From NCBI RefSeq assembly GCF_021044565.1, contig NZ_CP087997.1:3534001-3598000 (forward strand): a stretch of DNA of 64,000 nucleotides. Direction: 5' to 3'. Within the stretch, counting starts at the first letter, position 1. Each line of letters opens with the position of its first letter. Made by a program: the position numbers and the translations under genes. The notes beneath the pieces are model-generated. The model had not been told where the DNA came from. It saw only the letters and a list, made by a program, of their open reading frames with translations, and searched no databases. Origin of the DNA: Subtercola endophyticus. GTDB lineage: Bacteria; Actinomycetota; Actinomycetes; Actinomycetales; Microbacteriaceae. This document shows positions 9,001 through 16,442 of the stretch, in pieces.

Positions 9001-10057
9001 CGAGGCCCCCACGATCATCCTGGTCAACGGCGTCGAGGTAGGCCGTCAAGGTGATTTCGACCCGTACAGCGTCAAGCGATTCACCCGGGTTCACCCGTAC
9101 GACCTCGCAACCGTTCTGCGCGGCGGGCTCAATTCCATCGTCGTGAACTGCGTCGACGTGGGGCGGCCGGTCGCCATTCGGGTCGATTCGGTTCCCGCTG
9201 CCGACGCCGGTCTGGGGCTGGCCACCACGCTCGACTGGGCGATGACTCGCGAGGGTCTGCCGGCGCCGTTCGGGCTGCGGCTCGCCCAGTACGAAGACCC
9301 GCGCTACGGCTGCATCGTGCCGCGCCCGCATCCCTTGCAGGCCGCGACGTGGCTTGAGACCGAGGCGGCGAGTAGCACGGTCGTGCCGTTGGTTCCGGAT
9401 GCCCGGGCGGCAGCCGGGCGCACAGAACGCCTGACGTTCGACGTGCCGGTGGGCGCCACCCGGGTCACCGTGCCCACCGTGGTTCCCTTCGAGGTGGCGG
9501 CGACTTCGGTTGCGGCCTCGACAGCGAGCTCGGTCGAGCGTTCGGGCAACACGCTCGTCTTCAGCGCCCCGGCCGAACCCGGCACCGAACTGACGCTCGT
9601 CTTCGCGCCCGCCGACGGCCGCCGGGGCGGGGCTCTGCTCGACGCCGCGCTCACGGTCGAGACCGCTGAGGCAACGGCCGACCTGGTGCCCTGGCACGAA
9701 CTCGGCCTCGGCTCGCTGGGCGGTGCGGTGCACTATCGCCGCACGGTCGACTGGAAGCCGGGGGCCGCAGACGCCCGCGCCGTTCTCGATCTCGGAATCG
9801 TGCGGGGCACGGCGAGTGTCTCGGTCGACGGTGAGCTCGTGCAGACGCTGTTCGCGGCGCCCTTCACGGTCGACCTCACCGACGCGCTCAGCGCAGAGGC
9901 GACGCATGACGTGACCGTGACGGTTCGCGGCACGCTTGCGCCCTACATGCAGTACGCTTCCCCCACGTCGGCTGTGATGGCGGGTCAGACCGTACACGGT
10001 CTGTTCGGGCCCGTGGTGTTGCAGACGCATGGGGTGGCGGTTACGGCGGGCTCGTAG
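6008..10057 (+). CDS. Large GH106-like glycoside hydrolase (putative alpha-L-rhamnosidase)
   Basis: The protein has 1349 residues and no signal peptide. The N-terminus (FENPDLSYGPVPLWWWSGE) resembles the opening of GH106-type rhamnosidases, which begin with F-NP...WWW and a TIM barrel. An acidic motif FQDELPD near residue 219 is a candidate part of the active site. The C-terminal half is rich in beta structure with jelly-roll-like segments, as in other very large rhamnosidases. Residues about 817-827 form a low-complexity Gly/Ala stretch. It lies between the importer genes and the LacI-type regulator, so it probably works with the GH78 enzyme on imported rhamnosides. The start is supported by AGAAAGAAG about 15 nt upstream. 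The exact family is inferred by eye. Confidence 0.72.
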   Translation: MSEDLVRRFENPDLSYGPVPLWWWSGEKLDSTRLRWQMQQLVDQNVRQAVVMNLAPTGPLYGALADDPAFMSDEWWTIFERACVDADELGFQIWLYDQIGFSGANIQGHLVAADPTLAGQALGQVRIDVSGDVSLAAPEGSVALGAWYIAPGSATSTPVTLRGNGATYAADGGELVVAFVATRGFDYFSRKASAALIDAVFGAYSRHVGQWFGTAIGGVFQDELPDMPSWSSTFAAEFEAANAYSVLELLPALWGDPLFEGATRDAGTVRVDYHRTRARLGEEAFFTPLAEWLKGAGLECGFDQQTPAREGDPAGATRLYGDYLATHSQYGIPGSDHWGDSKIHSSMAHANGHERVWIESFHSSGWGGTLEETYDWLSPYFRRGANLYDPHAVYYSTRSGWFEWAPPSTCWRQPYWPAYGEFALAIARVSSTLTMGQHRASTVLFYPTESAQFDVTVDGRDLGEARSTAHYHQLNGATSWFAERRGLLESAGVDYDILGSDTVAHAAIEADAAGGAELLIGSGRFRNVVLPDVRVLSVATARVLLDFAAAGGVIVASGETPSVFTNGDAASTAAVTLGFAAALSAGSIAVVADTAEVAGALADSVVTVRADAPTMLRSVGDAHLIALIAHDEETGTVQPLLPGFEDSAWIEGGGSFNWKVYWHDLSTKGYTFVPPTGRTFTATVSGLGAGDLTVQQWDARTGKRYAVPFTRSAGEITVTSEFSSGSVEFLVIAPELPEPTGKRTGDVLDTLALDGAWRVQAESTLDNQWGDVGPVAETGVIPVQVWEFIHETDEPGAVSGQKVTATFGPFADVAGPIDAAGAAGAAGAAPEWKPAVWSLSRGIQNDVIHDESLGPNGYVPEEFVSFPDTTAGEVYRLRTTIAVPEGPALTLVVGSNAVRRVLLDGLEAPVVGAGYLSHTPVSPNDSLELEIELTSVVDGTVRLSFALTSDTEAYQRPEWIVATDPFSRSTGVSFETTFEVDAQALAEGGLDTRIQVSSEAPTIILVNGVEVGRQGDFDPYSVKRFTRVHPYDLATVLRGGLNSIVVNCVDVGRPVAIRVDSVPAADAGLGLATTLDWAMTREGLPAPFGLRLAQYEDPRYGCIVPRPHPLQAATWLETEAASSTVVPLVPDARAAAGRTERLTFDVPVGATRVTVPTVVPFEVAATSVAASTASSVERSGNTLVFSAPAEPGTELTLVFAPADGRRGGALLDAALTVETAEATADLVPWHELGLGSLGGAVHYRRTVDWKPGAADARAVLDLGIVRGTASVSVDGELVQTLFAAPFTVDLTDALSAEATHDVTVTVRGTLAPYMQYASPTSAVMAGQTVHGLFGPVVLQTHGVAVTAGS

Positions 10058-10097
10058 CACCTCGACGAAGTCGGCATAAGCAGTATCCAGCAACAAA

Positions 10098-10110
10098 TGA
10101 AACGTGTAAC
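10098..10110 (+). promoter_or_regulatory. Possible autoregulatory LacI operator
   Basis: TGAAACGTGTAAC, 30 nt upstream of the regulator ATG, keeps the TGAAACG half site of the palindrome at 2580 and most of the second half. It suggests that the regulator also controls its own promoter. Confidence 0.45.
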
Positions 10111-10139
10111 ACTACAGCCAGAGTGAGGAGGGCCGGCAG

Positions 10140-11201
10140 ATGGCCGCAGTGAATGTGCGCGATGTCGCCGCGTTGGCGGGCGTTTCGCTCGGTACGGTGT
10201 CGAACGCGCTCAACCGGCCCTCCCGCGTTTCACCAGACACGTTGTCGCGTGTTCAAGACGCGATCGACAAGCTCGGATTCGTACGCAACGACGCTGCCCG
10301 GCAGCTGCGGGCGGGCCGCAGTCGCAGCATCGGGCTCGTGGTGCTCGACATCGGCAACCCCTTCTTCACCGACCTGGCCGAAGGGGCTGAAGACCGGGCA
10401 TCCGAAGCCGGCTTCGCGCTGTTGCTGGCCAACAGTCACGGCAACGCGACGCGGGAGACGGCCCACCTCGAGCTATTCGAAGAGCAGCGCGTGCGCGGCA
10501 TGCTCATTTCGCCGGTGGCCGAGATCTGGCCGCAGTTGAAGCGGCTGCGCTCGCGCAACATTCCGAGCGTGCTGGTCGACCGGGCCATCTCCGACTCGTC
10601 GTTCTCGTCGGTATCGGTCGACGACGTCGCCGGGGGAGAGCTGGCGGTCGCCCACCTTCTGGCCATCGGGCGCCGGCACATCGCGTTCGTGGGCGGCCCC
10701 ACGCGCATCCGCCAGGTCTCCGATCGTCTCGAGGGCGCCGGCCGCGCCATCGGCGGCACCAACGGCGCCACGCTCGAAGTTCTCGGCACCCAGCGACTGA
10801 CCGTGCTCGAGGGGCGACGCATCGGCGAGCTCATCTCGAACCGGGCACCGGCCGACCGCCCGGACGGCATCTTCGCCGCCAACGACCTGCTCGCGACCGG
10901 CATCCTGCAGGGTCTTACCATGTTGCACCGTCTCAAGGTGCCCGACGACATCGCCCTCATCGGTTACGACGACATCGCCTTCGCTTCGGCGACCGTGGTG
11001 CCGCTCACGTCGATCCGCCAGCCCAGCGGCATGCTCGGGCGCACGGCCGTCGACCTCTTGCTCGCCGAGTCAGAAGAAGCGGATGCCCGTGAAACCCACG
11101 AACCGCAGCAGATTCTCTTCTCGCCCGAACTCGTCGTGCGCCAGTCGACAGGCGCCGTCTCTGCCACCGAGCAGGCGACGGTCGGCGCCGCTGTTTCGTG
11201 A
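10140..11201 (+). CDS. LacI-family transcriptional regulator
   Basis: The 353-residue protein begins with a LacI helix-turn-helix (VRDVAALAGVSLGTVSNALNRP) including the hinge-helix segment near residues 50-60, followed by a periplasmic-binding-protein-like effector domain (IGLVVLDIGNPFFTDLAEGAED) and a C-terminal dimer face with IGYDDIAFASATVVPLTSIRQP. GAGGAGGG lies about 8 nt before the ATG. It closes the rhamnoside locus and most likely represses the GH78 gene, the importer and itself until a rhamnose-type inducer binds. The effector is inferred from context only. Confidence 0.93.
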   Translation: MAAVNVRDVAALAGVSLGTVSNALNRPSRVSPDTLSRVQDAIDKLGFVRNDAARQLRAGRSRSIGLVVLDIGNPFFTDLAEGAEDRASEAGFALLLANSHGNATRETAHLELFEEQRVRGMLISPVAEIWPQLKRLRSRNIPSVLVDRAISDSSFSSVSVDDVAGGELAVAHLLAIGRRHIAFVGGPTRIRQVSDRLEGAGRAIGGTNGATLEVLGTQRLTVLEGRRIGELISNRAPADRPDGIFAANDLLATGILQGLTMLHRLKVPDDIALIGYDDIAFASATVVPLTSIRQPSGMLGRTAVDLLLAESEEADARETHEPQQILFSPELVVRQSTGAVSATEQATVGAAVS

Positions 11202-11236
11202 GACGCGTCAGAAACACACCGGCAACACGTCCCCGC

Positions 11237-11242
11237 TAGGCT
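11237..11242 (+). promoter_or_regulatory. -10 box TAGGCT for a leaderless start
   Basis: TAGGCT is followed by 6 nt and then the ATG at 11249, with no ribosome site, so transcription probably begins at or next to the start codon. Confidence 0.6.
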
Positions 11243-11248
11243 CGCACC

Positions 11249-13069
11249 ATGGTTGACCTGTTCGCCGGCTATGGCGCCACTCTCTTGCCCCGAAAGCCGA
11301 TCAAGGGGGCGAGCGCGTACGACGAAATGTTCCCGGAGCCCGACTCGTCGTCTCCGGTCGAAGCGCGCGCGGCGTATAAAGACATCTACAACGCTCTGGC
11401 ACGAATGACGCAAGAAGAACTGCGTGGGCGCACCGACGCGCTCGCCAGCTCATACCTTGCGCAGGGCGTGACCTTCGACTTCGCCGGAGAGGAACGGCCC
11501 TTTCCACTCGACGCCGTTCCGCGGGTCATCGAACAGAAGGAATGGGTCGACGTCGAGAAGGGCATCAAGCAGCGCGTGCTGGCGCTCGAGGCCTTTCTCG
11601 CCGACATCTACGGTGCGCAGAACGCCATCCGTGACGGGGTCATTCCCGCGGGGCTGGTCAGTTCATCCAGTCACTTTCACCGTGAGGCCGCGGGCATCGT
11701 CTCGGCGAACGGCGTGCGCATCCAGGTGTCGGGCATCGACCTCATTCGCGACGAGAAGGGCGGCTGGCGCGTACTCGAAGACAATGTGCGCGTGCCCTCG
11801 GGCGTGAGTTACGTCATCTCTAACCGCCGCGTGATGGCGCAGACGCTGCCCGAACTCTTCGTGTCGATGCGGGTGCGGCCCGTGGGCGACTACCCCAACA
11901 AGCTGCTTCAGGCGTTGCGCGCGGCAGCTCCCGAGGGCGTCGAAGACCCCAACGTGGTGGTGCTGACTCCGGGCGTCTACAACTCGGCCTACTTCGAGCA
12001 CACGCTGCTCGCCCGGCTGATGGGCATCGAGCTCGTCGAGGGCCGCGACCTGTTCTGCAGTGGCGGCCGGGTGTGGATGCGCACGACGGCAGGTCCCACA
12101 CGCGTCGACGTGATCTACCGCCGCGTCGACGACGAGTTTCTCGACCCATTGCAGTTCAGGGCCGATTCGATGCTGGGCTCGCCGGGCATCCTGCTCGCCG
12201 CCCGACTCGGCAACGTCACCATCGCCAACGCGGTCGGCAACGGAGTCGCAGACGACAAGCTCGTCTACACCTACCTACCCGACCTGATCAGGTATTACCT
12301 GTCAGAAGAACCCCTGATCGCCAACGTCGACACCTGGCGGCTCGAAGACCCGGGAGCGCTCGAAGAGGTGCTCGACCGGCTCGACGAGCTCGTGGTGAAG
12401 CCGGTCGACGGATCCGGCGGTAAGGGGCTCGTGGTGGGCCCGGCCGCCTCGCCGAAAGAGCTCGAAGCGCTGCGCAAGCGGCTGATCAAAGACCCGCGGG
12501 GGTGGATAGCGCAGCCGGTCATCCAGTTGTCGACCATTCCGACACTGGTCGAAGACGGCATGCGGCCGCGCCACGCCGACCTGCGCCCGTTCGCGGTGAA
12601 CGACGGCAAAGACGTCTGGGTGCTGCCCGGCGGTCTCACCCGCGTGGCGCTGCCCGAGGGTGAGCTCGTGGTGAACTCGTCGCAGGGCGGCGGGTCGAAA
12701 GACACCTGGGTCGTGGGGTTCGCCGGCGGCTTCTCGCCGGTCGACGGCACCGCGGTGATCGCCCAGAACATTCAGGGGCTCGTTGCCGACCAGGCCGCCA
12801 ACACCCAGGCCATCCCGATGGTCAAGCACGTGCCCGACCAGTCCCCCTACGACAAGCCGCGCTCGCACCAAGACCAGCAAGAGCAGCAGCAACAGCAGCG
12901 CAGCCCCCTCGCGCTCGGTCTCCCCCTCCCTCTCCCCCTCCCCCTCCCCCTCCCGCGCGCCCTAGGCGGCGAGAGCGACGCTTTCGGACGAGAGCGACCG
13001 CCCCGCCCGTCGCGCTCGTCCGCAAAGGTCGCGCTCGGCAACACCGAAGGCGAGGCGGGCGCATGCTGA
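11249..13069 (+). CDS. Circularly permuted type 2 ATP-grasp protein
   Basis: The 606-residue product matches the DUF404/DUF407 circularly permuted ATP-grasp family, with phrases such as YDEMF, GVSYVISNRRVMAQTLPELF and VVKPVDGSGGKGLVVGP, the last being part of the ATP-binding region near residues 385-400. These proteins are thought to join amide or peptide bonds, and they nearly always occur with the alpha-E and transglutaminase genes that follow here. The family core ends near residue 525. The last 75-80 residues are low complexity: a Gln-rich run from CAG-type repeats and then LPLPLPLPLP from a CCCCTC repeat. It overlaps the next gene by 7 nt. Confidence 0.92.
   Translation: MVDLFAGYGATLLPRKPIKGASAYDEMFPEPDSSSPVEARAAYKDIYNALARMTQEELRGRTDALASSYLAQGVTFDFAGEERPFPLDAVPRVIEQKEWVDVEKGIKQRVLALEAFLADIYGAQNAIRDGVIPAGLVSSSSHFHREAAGIVSANGVRIQVSGIDLIRDEKGGWRVLEDNVRVPSGVSYVISNRRVMAQTLPELFVSMRVRPVGDYPNKLLQALRAAAPEGVEDPNVVVLTPGVYNSAYFEHTLLARLMGIELVEGRDLFCSGGRVWMRTTAGPTRVDVIYRRVDDEFLDPLQFRADSMLGSPGILLAARLGNVTIANAVGNGVADDKLVYTYLPDLIRYYLSEEPLIANVDTWRLEDPGALEEVLDRLDELVVKPVDGSGGKGLVVGPAASPKELEALRKRLIKDPRGWIAQPVIQLSTIPTLVEDGMRPRHADLRPFAVNDGKDVWVLPGGLTRVALPEGELVVNSSQGGGSKDTWVVGFAGGFSPVDGTAVIAQNIQGLVADQAANTQAIPMVKHVPDQSPYDKPRSHQDQQEQQQQQRSPLALGLPLPLPLPLPLPRALGGESDAFGRERPPRPSRSSAKVALGNTEGEAGAC
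12919..12954 (+). repeat. In-frame CTCCCC repeat tract (G-run motif on minus strand)
   Basis: A homopyrimidine tract built mainly of the hexamer CTCCCC encodes Leu-Pro repeats near the end of the ATP-grasp gene. On the other strand it reads as at least four runs of three to five Gs separated by single or few As, a classic quadruplex-forming pattern. A CAG/CAA run (12888-12900) lies just before it. Confidence 0.85.
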
Positions 13070-13995
13070 GCCGCATCGCGGAGTCGCTGTTCTGGATCGG
13101 GCGCTACATCGAGCGCAGCGACGGCACCGCCCGCATTCTCGACGTGCACCTGCAATTGCTGCTCGAAGACCCGTGGATCGAAGAGAACCTGGCCTGCCGC
13201 TCGCTGCTCGCGGTGATGGGCAGCGACATCCCCCCGGATGATCATGAACTGACCCGCGCAGATGTGCTCGCTATTCTGGCCGTCGACCGCACCCAGCCGG
13301 CGTCGATCGCGTACTCGCTCGGCGCCGCCCGCGAGAACGCCCGCCGGGCTCGTGAGATCGTGTCGACCGAGCTGTGGGAGTGCCTCAACACCACTCGCGC
13401 CCGTATGCCGCGCAAGATCGCCGTGGAGAAGACGCACGAGTTCTTCGCGTGGGTGCGCGAGCGTTCGGCGCTCGCCGTGGGCATTCAGGAGTCGGCTGCT
13501 TCGCGCGACGAGGCCTGGCACTTCTTCACTCTCGGGCGCTCGCTCGAGCGCGCCGACATGACGGCCCGGCTGCTCGCAACCCGCAGCCTCACCGAGGCGA
13601 GCGGGCCCTCGTGGACCACGATTCTTCGCTCCTGCGGGGCCTACGAGTCGTACCTGCGCACCTACCGCGGCGTGCCCAGCGCCCGTAACGCCGCCGAGTT
13701 CCTTCTTCTCGACAGGCTCTTTCCCCGCTCGATTCTGTTCTCGGTGACCCGCGCCGAACAGAGTCTTCGCGACATCGAACCCCGCAACACCCGGCTCGCG
13801 GTGACGGATCAGGCGCAGCGCCTGCTCGGCCAGATCCGCAGCCAACTGGAGTACCGACCGATCATGGACATACTGCACGACCTGCCGCACCAGATGGATC
13901 TCGTGCAGGAGGCGACCAGCGAGGCCTCCGAGGCCATTCGCCAGCGCTACTTTCCCACCAACACCGCTCCGAGCTGGGTGGGTGAGCACGTATGA
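13063..13995 (+). CDS. Alpha-E domain protein (DUF403)
   Basis: The 310-residue protein begins LSRIAESLFWIGRYIERSDGTARILD, the hallmark of the all-helical alpha-E family. It starts inside the last codons of the ATP-grasp gene and overlaps the transglutaminase gene by 4 nt, so the three are translated together. The family has no defined reaction. In such operons it probably acts as a partner of the ATP-grasp ligase in making or processing a peptide-like compound. Confidence 0.93.
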   Translation: MLSRIAESLFWIGRYIERSDGTARILDVHLQLLLEDPWIEENLACRSLLAVMGSDIPPDDHELTRADVLAILAVDRTQPASIAYSLGAARENARRAREIVSTELWECLNTTRARMPRKIAVEKTHEFFAWVRERSALAVGIQESAASRDEAWHFFTLGRSLERADMTARLLATRSLTEASGPSWTTILRSCGAYESYLRTYRGVPSARNAAEFLLLDRLFPRSILFSVTRAEQSLRDIEPRNTRLAVTDQAQRLLGQIRSQLEYRPIMDILHDLPHQMDLVQEATSEASEAIRQRYFPTNTAPSWVGEHV

Positions 13996-14837
13996 CCCGC
14001 CTGCGCATCAAGCACGTCACCGGGTACCGCTACGAGGGCGAGGTCGCCGCGTCGTACAACGAGGCGCGCATGCTGCCGGTCTCGAGCGAGGGCCAGTTCG
14101 TGCTGTTCTCGAACCTCGACATCACGCCGCTGTCGTCGAACCACTCGTACCTCGACTACTGGGGCACCCGGGTGTCGTCTTTCGAGGTGCTGACTCCGCA
14201 CGCAGAATTGTCGCTCACGGCCAACTCGCTGATCGAGGTGCGGCCCCGCGAGCATCCGTCGCACCAGCTGTCGTGGGACGACCTGGCCGTCGACTCTGCG
14301 AAGGTCACCTCGACCGTCGAGCAGATCAAGCAGACGAAGCTGACCGACCCGCCAGCCGAGGTCGCCGCGCTCGCTTCGGAGATCGCGAACGGATTCAACA
14401 ACCCGTGCGAGGCCGCGCTCGAGATCTGCACCGAGATCGGGCGCCAGGTCGAGTACATGACCGGCGTCACGGGTGTGCACACCAACGCTCGCGAGGCCTG
14501 GGTCGAGAAGCGCGGCGTCTGCCAAGACATCACGCACATCGCCCTCGGCGCGCTGCGGTCGGTCGGCATTCCGGCGCGGTATGTGTCGGGGTACCTGCAT
14601 CCGAAGCCCTCGGCGCCCATCGGCGAGACGGTCACGGGCGAATCGCACGCCTGGGTGGAGTGGTTCTGCGGTGAATGGCGGGGCTTCGACCCCACGAACC
14701 AGATCGACATCGGCGACCGGCACGTCACCGTCGGGCGGGGGCGCGACTACAACGATGTCGCGCCGTTGCGCGGGGTGTACGCGGGGCCGTTCGGGTCGCG
14801 GTTGTTCGTGAAGGTGGAGATCACGCGCGAGGCGTGA
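13992..14837 (+). CDS. Transglutaminase-like cysteine protease
   Basis: The 281-residue protein has the bacterial transglutaminase N-terminal beta domain (residues 1-80) and a transglutaminase-like core. The catalytic triad is in place: Cys177 in RGVCQDITH, His219 in ESHAWVEW and Asp233 in GFDPTNQ. No signal peptide is seen, so it is probably cytosolic. It is the last gene of the ATP-grasp/alpha-E operon, and such proteins are expected to cleave or remodel the peptide bond made by the operon ligase. Confidence 0.94.
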   Translation: MTRLRIKHVTGYRYEGEVAASYNEARMLPVSSEGQFVLFSNLDITPLSSNHSYLDYWGTRVSSFEVLTPHAELSLTANSLIEVRPREHPSHQLSWDDLAVDSAKVTSTVEQIKQTKLTDPPAEVAALASEIANGFNNPCEAALEICTEIGRQVEYMTGVTGVHTNAREAWVEKRGVCQDITHIALGALRSVGIPARYVSGYLHPKPSAPIGETVTGESHAWVEWFCGEWRGFDPTNQIDIGDRHVTVGRGRDYNDVAPLRGVYAGPFGSRLFVKVEITREA

Positions 14838-14895
14838 TCTCGTAGCACAGATCGAGACGCGCGGTGACAGGTGAAGCGCTCTCAGAAGTGTGAGG

Positions 14896-14901
14896 CATGA
14901 T
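14896..14901 (+). promoter_or_regulatory. -10 box CATGAT for a leaderless start
   Basis: CATGAT followed by 6 nt precedes the GTG at 14908. This supports 14908 over the upstream in-frame GTG at 14890, which lies before the box. Confidence 0.45.
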
Positions 14902-14907
14902 GGGGGA

Positions 14908-15768
14908 GTGCCAACATTCATCGACGAATCCGGCGTAGCAATCACCTACTACGTCTGGGCCGTCGAGCGGCCGCGTGGCATCGTGCAGATTTCGCACGGA
15001 CTCGGCGAATACGCCTCCCGTTACGCTCCCCTCGCCCGTGATCTCAACGAAGCGGGCTACACGGTCTACGCGAACGACCACCGTGGCCACGGCCAGACGG
15101 GGCTCGATCAGCACGCCGGCGACCACAGCCAGCTGGGGCGTCTCGGGCCTGGAGGTCTGCGAGCGACCATCGCGGGCATCCGTCAGTTCACCGAACTCAT
15201 TCGCGCGAAGCACCCCGGCATGCCCATCGTTCTGCTCGGCCAGAGCTGGGGTTCGCTCATGGTGCAGAAACTCATCAACACCTCATCGGCCGGGTACGCG
15301 GGCGCCGTGCTCGTCGGCACGGCGTACCGGATGCCCGGGTCGATGGATGGCGGAGACCTCAGCCGCAGGCACCGCCCCGCGGGCGGCGGCGGTCACGGCT
15401 ACGAGTGGCTGAGCCGCGACGTCTCTGTGCAGACCGCGGCCGCGGCCGACGAGCTCATGTTCGAGGCCAAAGTTCTCAAACTCTTCGGTGTGCGTGACGG
15501 GCTGCGCCTGTTCGGGCGCCCCGCATCGTCGTTCGCCACCGACATCCCCATTCTCATCCTGGCCGGATCCGACGACATTCTCGGCGGCGAGCGCAGCGTT
15601 CTGAAGCTCGCCGACGCCTACCGCCGACGCGGCCAGCTGCACGACGTCACCGTGAAGGTCTACCCGGATGCCCGCCACGAAGTCTTGAACGAGCTCAACC
15701 GCGACGAGGTCGTCGCCGACCTGATCGCCTGGCTCGACCACCGCCTCGTGCTCCCCGCCCAGCGCTGA
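14908..15768 (+). CDS. Alpha/beta hydrolase, monoglyceride-lipase-like
   Basis: The 286-residue protein is a serine hydrolase of the lysophospholipase/monoacylglycerol lipase type. The oxyanion region is QISHGLGEYASRY, the nucleophile Ser113 lies in GQSWGS, the acid is in AGSDDILGG and the His is in DARHEVLNE. The family hydrolyses lipid esters in the cytosol. It has a single-gene promoter, and a 120-nt gap separates it from the next gene. Confidence 0.85.
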   Translation: MPTFIDESGVAITYYVWAVERPRGIVQISHGLGEYASRYAPLARDLNEAGYTVYANDHRGHGQTGLDQHAGDHSQLGRLGPGGLRATIAGIRQFTELIRAKHPGMPIVLLGQSWGSLMVQKLINTSSAGYAGAVLVGTAYRMPGSMDGGDLSRRHRPAGGGGHGYEWLSRDVSVQTAAAADELMFEAKVLKLFGVRDGLRLFGRPASSFATDIPILILAGSDDILGGERSVLKLADAYRRRGQLHDVTVKVYPDARHEVLNELNRDEVVADLIAWLDHRLVLPAQR

Positions 15769-15836
15769 CCCCGCTTTTTCTGCGATTTCGCTGAACAGGC
15801 GTAAGGGAACGCCGAGCTTCAACTCTCTTTCGGTGA

Positions 15837-15848
15837 GCGCAAACGTGC
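15837..15848 (+). promoter_or_regulatory. 12-mer shared with the promoter region of another small exported protein
   Basis: GCGCAAACGTGC here is found again at 24651-24662, in both cases 29-42 nt upstream of the GTG of a small secreted protein. The preceding CTCTCT.T...GT is also similar. It is probably a common operator or promoter element. Confidence 0.5.
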
Positions 15849-15890
15849 GCCCGATGCCCTCGGCATCCACTCAACCGAAAGAAGTTTCTC

Positions 15891-16307
15891 GTGAATCTCA
15901 AACAGTCCGTTTCTCGTCTCGCCGTGTGCTCCGCTGTGGCCGTCGGCCTCTTCGTCTCCGTCGGCACGGCAGCCGCTGCCCACGCCGAGACCGATCCCAA
16001 CAACCAGCCGGCCCAAGTCGAGACCGCCGGCACCGACAGCGGCATGTTCGGTATGCACAGTGGCGGGGACGGCTATGACACGTGGGGTAGCTACGACGGC
16101 GGAGCTCCAACTGTCGATGCGGGAGACCTCCCTTCAGATCTGCAGGCGTACTTCGGTTCAGAGGGCTACATCAGTGGCGACAACCAATACGGCTACACCC
16201 GCACTGACCGCACCGATGTCACCGTCGGTGACCTCGAGCAGCTTCAGGTTTACAAAGCGAACTGCTCGATCGATGCTTACGACCGGTCGATCCAGTGTGA
16301 CAACTGA
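15891..16307 (+). CDS. Small exported protein with C-terminal Cys pair
   Basis: The 138-residue product has a signal peptide of about 32 residues ending in AHA, then an acidic Gly/Tyr/Asp-rich mature part. The end NCSIDAYDRSIQCDN carries the only two cysteines of the mature part, ten residues apart, probably a disulfide loop. I do not recognise the family. The GTG start has an ACCGAAAGAAG ribosome site. It shares an upstream 12-mer and a similar overall plan with the exported protein at 24692. Confidence 0.75.
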   Translation: MNLKQSVSRLAVCSAVAVGLFVSVGTAAAAHAETDPNNQPAQVETAGTDSGMFGMHSGGDGYDTWGSYDGGAPTVDAGDLPSDLQAYFGSEGYISGDNQYGYTRTDRTDVTVGDLEQLQVYKANCSIDAYDRSIQCDN

Positions 16308-16332
16308 CAACGGCCTCGCCGAGGCCTTCAGG

Positions 16333-16378
16333 TTGCGCAGAAGCACCTAAAATGCCGCCGGGAGGTGCTTCTGCGCAA
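16333..16378. terminator. Perfect 16-bp stem-loop without T tract
   Basis: TTGCGCAGAAGCACCT (16333-16348) is the exact reverse complement of 16363-16378, with a 14-nt loop. A smaller hairpin GGCCTCG/CGAGGCC lies just before it. No run of Ts follows on the plus strand. It is probably a terminator for the exported-protein gene of the T-less actinobacterial kind, although another RNA role is possible. Confidence 0.65.
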
Positions 16379-16430
16379 AACGGACGACGGGGTGCGACGG
16401 GCGCAGGGGTGCGGGGGTGTGGGGCGTGGT

Positions 16431-16436
16431 TAGGCT
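16431..16436 (+). promoter_or_regulatory. -10 box TAGGCT for a leaderless start
   Basis: TAGGCT plus six Gs precedes the ATG at 16443. The Gs are not positioned as a usable ribosome site, so leaderless initiation is the simplest reading. Confidence 0.55.
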
Positions 16437-16442
16437 GGGGGG

